NCBI GenBank assembly: GCA_000739535.1
Contig: DF820479.1
Location: 1-52,959, forward strand
DNA from: Candidatus Vecturithrix granuli
GTDB lineage: Bacteria; Moduliflexota; Moduliflexia; Moduliflexales; Moduliflexaceae
Length of the DNA stretch: 52,959 nt
Direction: 5' to 3'
Shown: one piece after another, positions 25,720 to 34,033 of the stretch
How positions within the stretch are numbered: position 1 is the first letter of the stretch
Layout: each line of letters starts with the position of its first letter
Position numbers and translations under genes: made by a program
The notes under the pieces: model-generated
The model's input: the letters and a program-made list of their open reading frames with translations, nothing else
Databases searched by the model: none
What the model was told of the DNA's origin: nothing

Positions 25720-26472
25720 GTGAATATGCGGCAGGAGTTTCAGAAAAATTATCAGAAATGGTTCGGCAAAGATGTGTTGCGAGCAATAAAGCGGTATGGG
25801 CTGATTGAGCAAGGGGAAAAGGTTTGTGTGGCTTTATCTGGCGGGAAGGATAGTATGACGCTCCTCTTTATTTTACAATATCTCAAGCAGTTTTCCTATC
25901 TTGATTTTGATCTGTCTGCTGTTCACATTAAAATTGGCGAGTATGAGACTGGTGTACTCAGAGCAATCTGTGAAAGCTTTGAGATAGAATATCTGGAAGA
26001 TCGGCTGCTGTTGGAACAGCGTGCGCCTGAAAAAATCCGATGTTATCTGTGTTCCCGGCTGAAACGAGGGGCAATATCGAATGTACTCAGGCAGCATGAG
26101 ATTCAGAAAGTTGCGTATGGTCATCATGCGGACGATGTCGCCGAAACGTTTTTGATGAACCTGATCCAGAATCGCAAACTTGGCAGTTTTTCGCCAAAGG
26201 TCGAGTATGCCAATAATCCGATGATCCTTATTCGCCCGATGATTTATTTGGGGGAAGCGACCGTTCAACGGATTCATCAGCATATCGGTTTGCCGGTTCT
26301 TGATGCGCCGTGCCCTTATGCCAATGACAATATTCGGCGTCAGTACAAGCAGAGTATTCAGCAACTCAACACGATCTTTCGCATAAAAGCTTTCAGCAAA
26401 AATGTGGTAGCTGCCCTTGAAAACCTTGATGAAACCAATATCTGGTCACGCCTTGTAAAGGAATTGTCATGA
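25720..26472 (+). CDS. TtcA-like tRNA thiolation / PP-loop ATPase
   Basis: This protein of about 250 residues of the PP-loop ATPase superfamily has the ATP-binding SGGKDSMTLLFIL, CYLCSRLKRGAIS with the CxxC pair expected to hold an iron-sulphur cluster, GHHADDVAETFLMN, and a late Cys in LDAPCPYAN. This pattern matches tRNA 2-thiocytidine synthetase TtcA and relatives rather than TilS. It should activate a tRNA base by adenylation and insert sulphur. Starts TTG 25714, GTG 25720 and ATG 25726 are all possible. GGAG at 25706 best fits the first two; I give the GTG. Confidence 0.87.
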   Translation: MNMRQEFQKNYQKWFGKDVLRAIKRYGLIEQGEKVCVALSGGKDSMTLLFILQYLKQFSYLDFDLSAVHIKIGEYETGVLRAICESFEIEYLEDRLLLEQRAPEKIRCYLCSRLKRGAISNVLRQHEIQKVAYGHHADDVAETFLMNLIQNRKLGSFSPKVEYANNPMILIRPMIYLGEATVQRIHQHIGLPVLDAPCPYANDNIRRQYKQSIQQLNTIFRIKAFSKNVVAALENLDETNIWSRLVKELS

Positions 26473-26503
26473 CCGGCGATGAGACACGCGGGTGAAATTC
26501 AGG

Positions 26504-26556
26504 TTCGTAGTAGCCGTTTCAGCGGCTTGAGAAAACGCTAAAGCGTTTACTACGAA
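26504..26556. repeat. Palindrome-cluster repeat R3
   Basis: Outer stem TTCGTAGTA/TACTACGAA (26504-26512/26548-26556) encloses two hairpins, AGCCG/CGGCT (26512-26516/26523-26527) and AAACGCT/AGCGTTT (26533-26539/26542-26548). A further stem CGGGTGA/TCACCCG (26489-26495/26592-26598) surrounds the whole. The design is the same as R1 and R5 with unrelated stem sequences. Confidence 0.75.
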
Positions 26557-26603
26557 TGTTGATTTACATGGAAGATGTCATGATCTGACGCTCACCCGGC
26601 ACA

Positions 26604-26686
26604 ATGAAAATGAGATGTACCGCGAAATTCCTTTTCGCGGCAGTCTCACTGGTGCGCGAAACTGGAGTTTCGCGCTACATTTTCAT
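26604..26686. repeat. Palindrome-cluster repeat R4
   Basis: Outer stem ATGAAAATG/CATTTTCAT (26604-26612/26678-26686) encloses two hairpins, CCGCGAAA/TTTCGCGG (26620-26627/26633-26640) and GCGCGAAAC/GTTTCGCGC (26654-26662/26667-26675). The two hairpin loops contain TTCC and TGGA, partly complementary. It follows R3 at once. The remaining 26687-26870 is AT-rich with no feature that I can support. Confidence 0.75.
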
Positions 26687-26870
26687 AGGAGAAGGTGAAA
26701 AAATCATAGTTCCTCTTGTCGAATGCTTGACAGGAATTCCTTTCCATTTTACATTCTTCCATATAAACCAGGAGTTCAAAATTGAGTTTGCTTGGTTAAT
26801 TGGTATTTCGCAAACCGAAATTTATACTCTGGCATTTTTATACACATTTTAACTGTGAAAGGGCGTGGGT

Positions 26871-28055
26871 ATGATGAAGTGCCGACGAACATGGCTGTGC
26901 GGTGTAGTCCTCTGTTGGTATCTCTTCTTACTGCTAAGTCTGAATAGTTGTGATGAACACAAATCCCCATCGTCTTCGGAACAGGATAAACCACTCGCAT
27001 CGTCTGAGATGGTCACTGATCCAGGGCAGGGCAATCTGGCGGGTACAGTGGTTGGAACCATTGCGAACCAACCGCTTACCGGGGTAAGTTTGAAAATAGG
27101 GTCTCTCCGAACAACAACGGATAACTACGGAAATTTTCGTCTGGACGGCGTTGGAAATGAACAATGTATTCTCAATATTTCAAGCGATCAGGTGTATCCG
27201 CGCAGAATCATCGTGAACCTGGCAAATGGGCGTGTTATTCAAGCGGATGCGATTGAGCGGCAGAGCGCGTTCCATCTGGAATTTTACCGTGAATTAGCGC
27301 GCGGCAATCATCCGGGAGAAAATGATCTGTTGCCGATTCATCGCTGGACAGGCGCAATGCCGCCAACGTTTTATATTGATACAAATGCCCGCGCTGCTTA
27401 TGATGGGGTGATTACCTCGGAAACGATTGATCGCATTACTCAGGTGATTACTGAGGTTGTCCCGGTTTTTAGCGGTAATGTGTATGCCGAAGCGGCAATT
27501 TACGCGCGTTCCTTCTCGGAATATGCGTTTGAAACTATTCCTGACAACTCAATCGTGATCTCTTTTGATGATACGCTTTTTTTGCAAGATGCCGTGGGAA
27601 TCGCCTTTACCGAACCCAATTTAACCTCGCTCGGTAGTTATGCGCTGCAAAAAGCCTGGATTTTTGTGTTGAACCAGGAAGCTTTTTTTTCTTTCAGCGG
27701 AGTGACCCGCGAAGCGGTTGTCGCCCATGAACTAGGACACAGCTTTGGTTATCGACATACCTCATTGCTGCCCTCGATCATGGTGAAGGCTGGTATGTAT
27801 GCTGGATTGTTTAGCGAAAACGATCGTGTGCACATGGCTGTGATGTATCGGCGTCCCGCGGGGAATATGGATATTGATAATGATCCGATTACAACGGAAA
27901 AAACCGTCAAGAGAATCCTGAAACATCAGGTTTTTCTTGATCGTTGTCCTGATATATCCTCATCTCCTTTTATGAAGCAGCGATTACGTTCATTAAAGAG
28001 CTCTGCCGCGGAATTATTTGAAAAAACATCATCGTCTGCTATAGTCAGTGAATGA
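26871..28055 (+). CDS. Metzincin-type zinc metallopeptidase lipoprotein
   Basis: This lipoprotein of about 394 residues has a signal peptide ending in SLNSC (lipid-modified Cys about 27). Residues about 45-115 look like a carboxypeptidase-regulatory/beta-sandwich domain (GTVVGTIANQPLTGVSLKIG, TTDNYGNFRLDGVG). The catalytic domain carries HELGHSFGYRH at 286-296, the full HExxHxxGxxH zinc motif of metzincins. A Met soon after (LLPSIMVKAG) fits the Met-turn. It should be a surface or periplasmic endopeptidase with unknown substrate. The ATG at 26871 is preferred over GTG 26865. The gene is flanked by intergenic repeats and is probably monocistronic. Confidence 0.82.
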   Translation: MMKCRRTWLCGVVLCWYLFLLLSLNSCDEHKSPSSSEQDKPLASSEMVTDPGQGNLAGTVVGTIANQPLTGVSLKIGSLRTTTDNYGNFRLDGVGNEQCILNISSDQVYPRRIIVNLANGRVIQADAIERQSAFHLEFYRELARGNHPGENDLLPIHRWTGAMPPTFYIDTNARAAYDGVITSETIDRITQVITEVVPVFSGNVYAEAAIYARSFSEYAFETIPDNSIVISFDDTLFLQDAVGIAFTEPNLTSLGSYALQKAWIFVLNQEAFFSFSGVTREAVVAHELGHSFGYRHTSLLPSIMVKAGMYAGLFSENDRVHMAVMYRRPAGNMDIDNDPITTEKTVKRILKHQVFLDRCPDISSSPFMKQRLRSLKSSAAELFEKTSSSAIVSE

Positions 28056-28112
28056 TGTGTTGTGAACGAGTAAACGCCGGTTTTCTTGGTGAAAATGACG
28101 TTATATCTGAAA

Positions 28113-28154
28113 AAAGATCAGAAAATATGTGAAGAAAATATTTTTTTGATCTTT
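28113..28154. terminator. Long AT-rich hairpin
   Basis: Arms AAAGATCA and AAAATAT (28113-28120, 28122-28128) pair with ATATTTT and TGATCTTT (28138-28144, 28147-28154). The 3' arm contains a T run. It lies 58 bases after the metallopeptidase stop and is the most likely terminator of that gene; it may also belong to the control region of the sigma-factor operon. Confidence 0.5.
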
Positions 28155-28275
28155 CTGGGTGATCATGAATAATTTTGAGGGACCTTTGTTTGGCGAAAAC
28201 CCCATAATATCAAGCAAAATCCTTGAAAGCTTTGCTTATGAGAAATCCTTGTAGTGACTTTGGCGTAAAATTATG

Positions 28276-28303
28276 TTGACATGATTTATGTGTTTTGTAT
28301 GGT
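28276..28303 (+). promoter_or_regulatory. Candidate promoter of the ECF sigma operon
   Basis: TTGACA (28276-28281) is followed after 16 bases by TATGGT (28298-28303), 40 bases before the start of the sigma-factor gene. The -35 is perfect; the -10 is poor. An additional ECF-type autoregulated promoter is expected for such operons, but I cannot identify one with confidence. Confidence 0.4.
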
Positions 28304-28343
28304 TTTAGAAAATCTTGTCTGTTAACCATAATATAAAAGAACA

Positions 28344-29027
28344 ATGACAATTGCTGATAACCTTAAAGAGCATTGGAAATTATTTAGCCACGGGAACTTT
28401 AGTGAGCTTGTGTTGTCTAATGAGTCGGGTAACGTTAAGAAAGCGGTTCAGAAAGAAGCAACGCAGACCCAGATTCCTGATGAGAAATTGGTAGAAGCCT
28501 CTCAAAATGGTGATATGGAAGCGTTTGAAGCCCTGATAAACAAATATCAACGGCAAATATTCAATCTGATTTATCAGATGACGCATAATGTTGATATCGT
28601 AGAAGATATTGGACAGGATGTGTTTGTGGCAGCCTTCAGGGCGATCAAAGATTTTCAGGCCAGGTCGTCATTTTTTACCTGGTTGTATCGGATTGCGATT
28701 AACCATTGTAAAAATTATTTGACTTCAACAAATAGAACTCAGGATATTGAAAAACTTTATCGAGCAGAGCAGGAAACAGCAGAATCATCTGATGATTATG
28801 AGAAGAATCCTCAAAGCATGCTCTTAGCCAAAGAATTTGTGGTGCAGATGGAAGAGGCGATGGAGACGCTTCCGGCAGAACAACGAATTGTGATCACCCT
28901 TTGCGAGTTTCAGGGGTTTTCCTATCAGGAAATTGCTGAAATTTTGCAATGTCCAGTCGGGACAGTGCGGTCGCGTCTCGCCAGGGCCAGAGCGACTTTA
29001 CAGGAATATTTACATCAATATGTATGA
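28344..29027 (+). CDS. rpoE: ECF sigma factor, RpoE type
   Basis: This 227-residue RNA polymerase sigma factor has region 2 in RQIFNLIYQMTHNVDIVED to FFTWLYRIAINHCKNYL and region 4 in LPAEQRIVITLCEFQGFSYQ with the helix-turn-helix EIAEILQCPVGTVRSRLARA. There is an N-terminal extension of about 45 residues beyond the usual ECF start (KLVEASQNGDMEAFEAL begins the canonical part), so a later start is possible; the given ATG lacks a strong ribosome site. It is the first gene of an operon with an anti-sigma factor, an RseB-like sensor and an HtrA protease, which marks it as the envelope-stress sigma factor. Confidence 0.92.
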   Translation: MTIADNLKEHWKLFSHGNFSELVLSNESGNVKKAVQKEATQTQIPDEKLVEASQNGDMEAFEALINKYQRQIFNLIYQMTHNVDIVEDIGQDVFVAAFRAIKDFQARSSFFTWLYRIAINHCKNYLTSTNRTQDIEKLYRAEQETAESSDDYEKNPQSMLLAKEFVVQMEEAMETLPAEQRIVITLCEFQGFSYQEIAEILQCPVGTVRSRLARARATLQEYLHQYV

Positions 29028-29081
29028 TCCAACAGTCAAAGGGCATGTAAGCTTGTCAAGGCAAGTTTATATGCTGAATTG

Positions 29082-29930
29082 ATGATGAACTGCGAAGCCT
29101 CTCGTATTTTGATCAGTGGTTATCTTGATGGGGAACTTTCGGAGCAGGAAGCCCGGTTGCTCAAAGTTCACTTACAAGCGTGTGAGTCATGCGTCAGCTA
29201 TCTGCAACGCCAGGAAGCCCTGAAAAATGCGTTAAAACACTATGCACTCTTTCAGGATCATCTGGAAGCACCTTCGGATTTCGCGAAAAAGGTTGTTATA
29301 AAACTTCAGGAGACGCTTACGCCAGAACAACCCCCTCTTGCAGCACGAATCAAACAAACCTATCGTCATTTCGTCTTTGGTTTTGTTGATAGTTGGGTAA
29401 ATAGTTTGAAAACGCGGCCATTTGCCTGGGCAACCATAGTTTCTTGCATGCTCGTGCTTGTGGTCGGCCTCGTGAGTTTCAAAGTGGTTCAACAAGTTTC
29501 CTGGCAAGAACAGGCCAGGATGGCCAATATAGGAATTGAGCCACCATCACCCATCCCTGCGCCCTCTGTGTTGCCAACCGCTCATCGAGAGTCTGTCGGG
29601 CTTCAAAATGCTCCTTCGGCTGAGAATGTGGTTTTTGAGGGGCAGAAAATGTTTCAGGTGGCTGAAGTAACCCCGGAAACCAGGAATACGGCGAATAAGC
29701 AAGAAAAGATGTCTGACTTCTCTTCTTCGCTTCAAGAAAAGACGATAGAATTTGTAGAGACCAATGGATTGATCGTCGAAGAAGATGAATCGCCATTTAT
29801 TCGTGTCGCCAGCCATCATGCTCCGTCAGTCGAAGATTATGTCTATTCGCACGTGGTCGAAGTCTATCAGACGCATCTTGTGGATGATGCCGTTTTCGTG
29901 GGGTATGTTCATGGTGTGTTCACGCAATAA
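29082..29930 (+). CDS. Zinc-finger anti-sigma factor (RseA/MucA role)
   Basis: This 282-residue inner-membrane protein has a cytoplasmic N-terminal zf-HC2/ZAS domain: Cys4, then H-x3-C-x2-C in VHLQACESC. One membrane helix lies about 115-137 (FAWATIVSCMLVLVVGLVSF), followed by a periplasmic region of about 145 residues rich in Pro, Glu and Ser. It should hold the upstream sigma factor inactive until cleaved by site-1 and site-2 proteases. The periplasmic part would be the binding site for the RseB-like protein encoded next. The ATG at 29082 is used; a TTG one codon earlier is in frame. Confidence 0.88.
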   Translation: MMNCEASRILISGYLDGELSEQEARLLKVHLQACESCVSYLQRQEALKNALKHYALFQDHLEAPSDFAKKVVIKLQETLTPEQPPLAARIKQTYRHFVFGFVDSWVNSLKTRPFAWATIVSCMLVLVVGLVSFKVVQQVSWQEQARMANIGIEPPSPIPAPSVLPTAHRESVGLQNAPSAENVVFEGQKMFQVAEVTPETRNTANKQEKMSDFSSSLQEKTIEFVETNGLIVEEDESPFIRVASHHAPSVEDYVYSHVVEVYQTHLVDDAVFVGYVHGVFTQ

Positions 29931-29979
29931 TATGCACTAAATGATGCAGCGACATCTTCAACACAACAGGAGGTGGATA

Positions 29980-31077
29980 ATGAAAACGTGGTCAAAAGAT
30001 GTCATCAAATGCGTGTGGCTGTGGTTCGGAATTGTGCTATTTGTTGGGTTGATAGTTGTTCCTGACATTGCAGCGCAGGAGCAGAGCTTACAATTTGATG
30101 ATATTATCCGAATGTTAGATCCTTCGGATAAAAAAATTAATTACCTGGGAACAAAATTTGTCATTGATTACACCCCTTCTCGTCGGTCAACAACATTGGT
30201 GCGGGTAACGTATGGGGCATCCGGCCTCGAAAAAAAGGAGGTGTCCCCCCTCCAGCGTGGAGAAGCGCAGATTATTCTTGACGATGGAAAGTTTCTCTGG
30301 CACTATATCCCATCACAAGCCTCGGTGGTGAAGAAAAAACGACGTGTCTCTTTAGGGGAGATCTCTCAGAGAATCCATCAACAAAATGAACTGATTCAGC
30401 AGAATTATCAAATCCAAATTGAAACGCTTTCAGCGACCTCAACAATTGCATCAGTTTCTCAGATTCCTTCAGTGACGGGTGACGTGCTGGTCACATTTCA
30501 GCCGAAAATGAAGGATCGTCCGGCCTGGAAAATTTGGATTGACAGTGAGCACGGCCTGGTCGTGCGAACGGAAATCTATGATGTGAACGGGGACCTGACG
30601 CTGTTATCAGCATTTTCCGAATTGACATTTCAACCAGAAATTTCAAAAAGTTCCTTTGTGATCAAAGTTCCGAAAGGTACGACGATGCGAACATCAGTTG
30701 AAAAACATTTTCATACGATTGAAGAAGCGGAACAAGAACTCGATTTCCCGATTTCACAACCAGGGTATATGCCAGAAGGATTTGTACTCGCTGCTGTTGT
30801 TTACTCCCAGAATGACCAGCGTGAAAAAGTTCAATTAGCTTATGTGGATGGTTTAAGTTCGATCTCGATTTTTGAAGAAACACATGAGATTTCTTCGGAA
30901 ACATCGCATGGAACCAGCCAAAAAATTGTGATTAATCCTTCTATCAAAGGCACATTTCACGATCAGGGATTGTTGAAGATTCTGGATTGGCAATTGAACA
31001 CAGATCTCCATCTCACGTTAGTCGGAGAAATCGCGGATACTGAGTTGCTCAAAATAGCGTCATCTTTTGCCCAGTAA
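29980..31077 (+). CDS. rseB: RseB/MucB-like periplasmic sigma-E regulator
   Basis: This 365-residue exported protein has a signal peptide ending near DIAAQE. The N-terminal domain resembles the LolA/LolB-like lipid-binding fold of MucB/RseB (DDGKFLWHYIPSQASVV). The C-terminal domain has the family's YMPEGFVLAAV and QLAYVDGLSSISIFEE. RseB binds the anti-sigma factor and releases it on sensing misplaced lipopolysaccharide or lipoprotein. The start is the ATG at 29980, since AGGAGGTGG lies just upstream; the frame opens 13 codons earlier at 29941. Its TAA overlaps the ATG of the HtrA gene. Confidence 0.87.
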   Translation: MKTWSKDVIKCVWLWFGIVLFVGLIVVPDIAAQEQSLQFDDIIRMLDPSDKKINYLGTKFVIDYTPSRRSTTLVRVTYGASGLEKKEVSPLQRGEAQIILDDGKFLWHYIPSQASVVKKKRRVSLGEISQRIHQQNELIQQNYQIQIETLSATSTIASVSQIPSVTGDVLVTFQPKMKDRPAWKIWIDSEHGLVVRTEIYDVNGDLTLLSAFSELTFQPEISKSSFVIKVPKGTTMRTSVEKHFHTIEEAEQELDFPISQPGYMPEGFVLAAVVYSQNDQREKVQLAYVDGLSSISIFEETHEISSETSHGTSQKIVINPSIKGTFHDQGLLKILDWQLNTDLHLTLVGEIADTELLKIASSFAQ

Positions 31078-32249
31078 TGCAGAGATTCCGGTCTGGTCAC
31101 GACATCATGCTACTTGTGAAATTACGACTCGAACGTCTTTGGACAGGCACGATATTGGCTGCTGTGGTGTTGGGATCCCTTCTTTCGCCGGGGGTCAATG
31201 TCGTTGCCCAGGTTCCGCAGTATATTCCCTATTCTTTTGCTGATATCGCCGAAAAGGTTCAACCCTGTGTGGTGAACATCAGCACCGCTCAAATTATTAC
31301 CCCGATTATTAAGCCTGGTCAAGATTTTCAGGGCGATGAGTTTTTCGAACGGTTTTCCGGGGAGAATGCTCCAACACATCGGTTTCAGCGTCGGAGTCTG
31401 GGATCAGGCGTTATCCTGGACCAGCACGGTTATATCATCACGAATAACCATGTGATCGAACATGCTGATCAAATTAAAGTGAAACTTTCGAATGAAGAAG
31501 AATTTGAGGCAGAACTAATCGGGAGAGATGTAAAAACTGATATTGCGTTGATCAAAATTCCGATAGAACAACAAGAACTCCCTGTCGCCAATCTTGGCGA
31601 TTCTGATAGTATGCGGGTCGGCGATTGGGTAATCGCCGTCGGCAATCCGTATGGCTTAACTCATACGGTCACGGCCGGAATTATCAGCGCGAAAGGCCGC
31701 GTTATCGGAGGTCCCTATGACGAGTTTCTGCAGACCGATGCCTCTATTAATCCAGGTAACAGCGGCGGCCCTTTGATTAACATCAAAGGTGAAATTGTCG
31801 GGATTAATACCGCCATTTTCACGAATGTCCAGGGGAATTATATGGCTCAGGGTATTGGATTTGCCATTCCCAGCAATCTCGTTCTGCGTATTGTTCATGA
31901 TTTGCAGTTGTATGGAAAAGTCCGGCGAGGCTGGGTTGGCATCGTAATTCAGGAAGTTACCCCGGAGATTGCCGATTCTTTAAACCTGCCGGATGCCCGA
32001 GGTGCATTGGTCTCTAATATCATTCCCGGCGGGCCTGCTGAAGAAGCCGGGGTCATCCGCGGGGATGTGGTATTAAGCTTCAATGGGATCGACATTCAGC
32101 ACTCCATTGACCTGCCTAAAATTGCTGCTGAATGTGAACCAGGGTCAAGTGGTACGCTGATAGTCAACCGTGATGGCGAACAAATGACCATCCACCTCAC
32201 CTTAAGGGAATTTCCCGAGCCTGAAAGTTTCCCTTCTCCTACAGAATAA
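31077..32249 (+). CDS. htrA: HtrA/DegP-family periplasmic serine protease
   Basis: This 390-residue trypsin-like protease has a signal peptide or anchor (about 20-45), a protease domain with catalytic His125 (IITNNHVIEHA), Asp155 (KTDIALIKI) and Ser229 (DASINPGNSGGPLI), and one PDZ domain (about 280-375, RGALVSNIIPGGPAEEAGV). With only one PDZ domain it is nearer DegS/HhoB in layout. It could be the quality-control protease of the stress regulon or the protease that starts anti-sigma cleavage. Its start overlaps the RseB-like stop (TAATG), so the four genes are translationally linked. Confidence 0.94.
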   Translation: MQRFRSGHDIMLLVKLRLERLWTGTILAAVVLGSLLSPGVNVVAQVPQYIPYSFADIAEKVQPCVVNISTAQIITPIIKPGQDFQGDEFFERFSGENAPTHRFQRRSLGSGVILDQHGYIITNNHVIEHADQIKVKLSNEEEFEAELIGRDVKTDIALIKIPIEQQELPVANLGDSDSMRVGDWVIAVGNPYGLTHTVTAGIISAKGRVIGGPYDEFLQTDASINPGNSGGPLINIKGEIVGINTAIFTNVQGNYMAQGIGFAIPSNLVLRIVHDLQLYGKVRRGWVGIVIQEVTPEIADSLNLPDARGALVSNIIPGGPAEEAGVIRGDVVLSFNGIDIQHSIDLPKIAAECEPGSSGTLIVNRDGEQMTIHLTLREFPEPESFPSPTE

Positions 32250-32314
32250 ATTGCCTCGATTCAGGATTGTTCATACCATCTCGGATTTTTACACTACCCT
32301 GTGTTGGAAAAAAC

Positions 32315-32343
32315 TTGACAAAGCCTTTGCTTTTTTCTGCAAT
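32315..32343 (+). promoter_or_regulatory. Candidate sigma-70 promoter for the aminotransferase
   Basis: TTGACA (32315-32320), 17 bases, TGCAAT (32338-32343), 65 bases before the aminotransferase ATG. The perfect -35 and ideal spacing make this the best promoter candidate in the window, although the -10 is only 4/6. Confidence 0.45.
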
Positions 32344-32407
32344 AAATCTTGATTATTATCATATTGTGCAAGAAAACCTGCAAAAATTATTAAAAGGAGT
32401 GACGATC

Positions 32408-33772
32408 ATGGCAGAACAACAAATCCCGAATCTTGATGGCAATTTTTATCGGAATCTGCGGAAATATTATCCGACTGTCGATCGAGGAGAAGGTGTGTAT
32501 ATCTGGGATACCGATGGCAACAGATATATTGACGGGTCAGGCGGCGCGTGTGTCGTCTCCATTGGACATGGCGTCAAAGAAATCCGTGAGGCCATGCTGA
32601 AGCAGGCTGATCGGATTTCTTTTGCGCATGGCTCCCATTTTACTAGCGAAGCCGCGATTGAATGCTCGGAACAAGTGGTTTCCCTGATGCCATCGCCTGA
32701 ATTGAATAAATGTTATTTTCTGTCCGAAGGTTCGACTGCGATCGAAACCGCCGTCAAATTGGCCCGGCAGTACTGGCGCGAAGCCGGCAAACCAGACAAG
32801 TTCAAAACCATTTCCCGCTGGACGAGTTATCATGGCAATACAGCCGGAGCCTTAGCATTAGGTGGTCATACTGCCAGAAGGCGACATTATCAACCGCTGA
32901 TTCTTCATACCCCTCACATTGAGCCGGCATATTGTTATCGCTGCTCCTTTGAAAAAACCCCGGAAACCTGCAATCTGGAGTGCGCCGATGCATTGGAACG
33001 CATGCTGAAGTACGAAGGGCCAGATTCAGTGTCTGCTTTTATCGCGGAACCGGTCGTCGGCGCAACTGCCGGAGCACTTGTGCCAAAGGATGGCTACTGG
33101 CAGCGTATTCGGGCAATCTGCGATCAGTACGATGTCTTAATTATTTCAGATGAAGTCATGGCCGGGGTTGGTCGCTGCGGACAAAATACTGCTCTTGATA
33201 ACTGGAATGTGGTCGCTGATATGGTTGTGATGGCTAAAGGGTTAAGTTCCGGCTATATTCCGTTGGGCGCGGTGGTGGTGAAAGAAAAAATCTGGGAGAC
33301 GATCCGGCGCGGATCCGGAGCTTTTGTCCACGGACACACGTATAGTATGAATCCGCTTGCCATGGCGGTTGGTGCCGCCGTTTTGAAGTACGTGAAAGAA
33401 CATGATCTTGTCAGGAAAGCTCGTGAAATGGGGCAATATTTGCTTGAACAGTTACACACTCTGCGGAATTTGGAGATTGTCGGCGATACCCGTGGCATCG
33501 GCATGTTCTGCGGCGTGGAGTTTGTACGCGATCAAACCACAAAAACACCTTTTGATCCGAAACTGAAAGTCAATGCCAAAGTGTTTCAGGCCGCCTTCCA
33601 ACGCGGATTAATCACTTATCCTGGATCCGGAGGCGCGGACGGCATTCAGGGAGATCATACGCTCATTTGTCCCCCTTTTATTATCACCAGAGAACAGGTA
33701 GATACGCTGATCACACTTCTGCGTGAGGCCATTGAGACCGTGACACAGGAATTATATGTGCAAGGCGCGTGA
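32408..33772 (+). CDS. Class III PLP-dependent aminotransferase
   Basis: This 454-residue cytoplasmic enzyme has the class III pattern: DGSGGACVVSIGHG near the N terminus, SEGSTAIETAVKLARQYW, SYHGNTAGALALGG, the Asp in LIISDEVMAGVGRCG and the PLP-binding Lys in VVMAKGLSSGYIPLGAV. It also has a Cys-rich stretch, CYRCSFEKTPETCNLEC, spaced C-x2-C-x8-C-x3-C, which could bind a metal. The amino donor is not evident; omega-amino acids, diamines or taurine-like compounds are typical. The ATG at 32408 (AAAAGGAG nine bases upstream) is chosen, as the frame extends 47 codons further upstream without a ribosome site. Confidence 0.9.
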   Translation: MAEQQIPNLDGNFYRNLRKYYPTVDRGEGVYIWDTDGNRYIDGSGGACVVSIGHGVKEIREAMLKQADRISFAHGSHFTSEAAIECSEQVVSLMPSPELNKCYFLSEGSTAIETAVKLARQYWREAGKPDKFKTISRWTSYHGNTAGALALGGHTARRRHYQPLILHTPHIEPAYCYRCSFEKTPETCNLECADALERMLKYEGPDSVSAFIAEPVVGATAGALVPKDGYWQRIRAICDQYDVLIISDEVMAGVGRCGQNTALDNWNVVADMVVMAKGLSSGYIPLGAVVVKEKIWETIRRGSGAFVHGHTYSMNPLAMAVGAAVLKYVKEHDLVRKAREMGQYLLEQLHTLRNLEIVGDTRGIGMFCGVEFVRDQTTKTPFDPKLKVNAKVFQAAFQRGLITYPGSGGADGIQGDHTLICPPFIITREQVDTLITLLREAIETVTQELYVQGA

Positions 33773-33780
33773 AAAGTCTC

Positions 33781-34013
33781 CTGGCGATCAATCGCCAGTC
33801 TCAAAGTGAAAGGGCGCTGAAGTGCCCTCCAGAATTCATGAGTAGTACGGCGTTTCGGAAATAATTATACATGATCTCCGTTCGTCCTGAGCTTGTCGAA
33901 GGACACATGCTGATGTCCTTCGACAAGCTCAGGACAAACGGTGTATAGTTATTTCCGAAATCGTGTAGTAGGCTTCAGCCCGCTATGGCTTTGAGGCCGG
34001 CCATTGATGAGCG
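33781..34013. repeat. Palindrome-cluster repeat R2, interrupted
   Basis: This is a second copy of R1: hairpin CTGGCGAT/ATCGCCAG (33781-33788/33791-33798), outer arm TCTCAAAG (33799-33806), hairpin GGGCGCT/AGTGCCC (33812-33818/33821-33827), then GGCTTCAGCCCGCT, the other outer arm CTTTGAG (33989-33995) and CCGGCCATTGATG. It starts six bases after the aminotransferase stop codon. Another mobile element (33846-33967) is inserted where the second inner hairpin should be. Confidence 0.82.
33846..33967. mobile_element. MITE-A copy 1, nested in repeat R2
   Basis: This inverted-repeat element has ends TACGGCGTTTCGGAAATAA and the complement of TACACGATTTCGGAAATAA. The arms continue through TATACA and CCGTT to a central palindrome around GTCCTGAGCTTGTCGAAGGAC-type arms, so almost the whole element folds on itself. 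GTAG flanks both sides (33842-33845 and 33968-33971), compatible with a 4-bp target duplication; GTAGTA would be the alternative. There is no coding capacity. A relative lies at 39244. Confidence 0.75.
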
Positions 34014-34033
34014 AGATGACTCATGAGAGAGAA

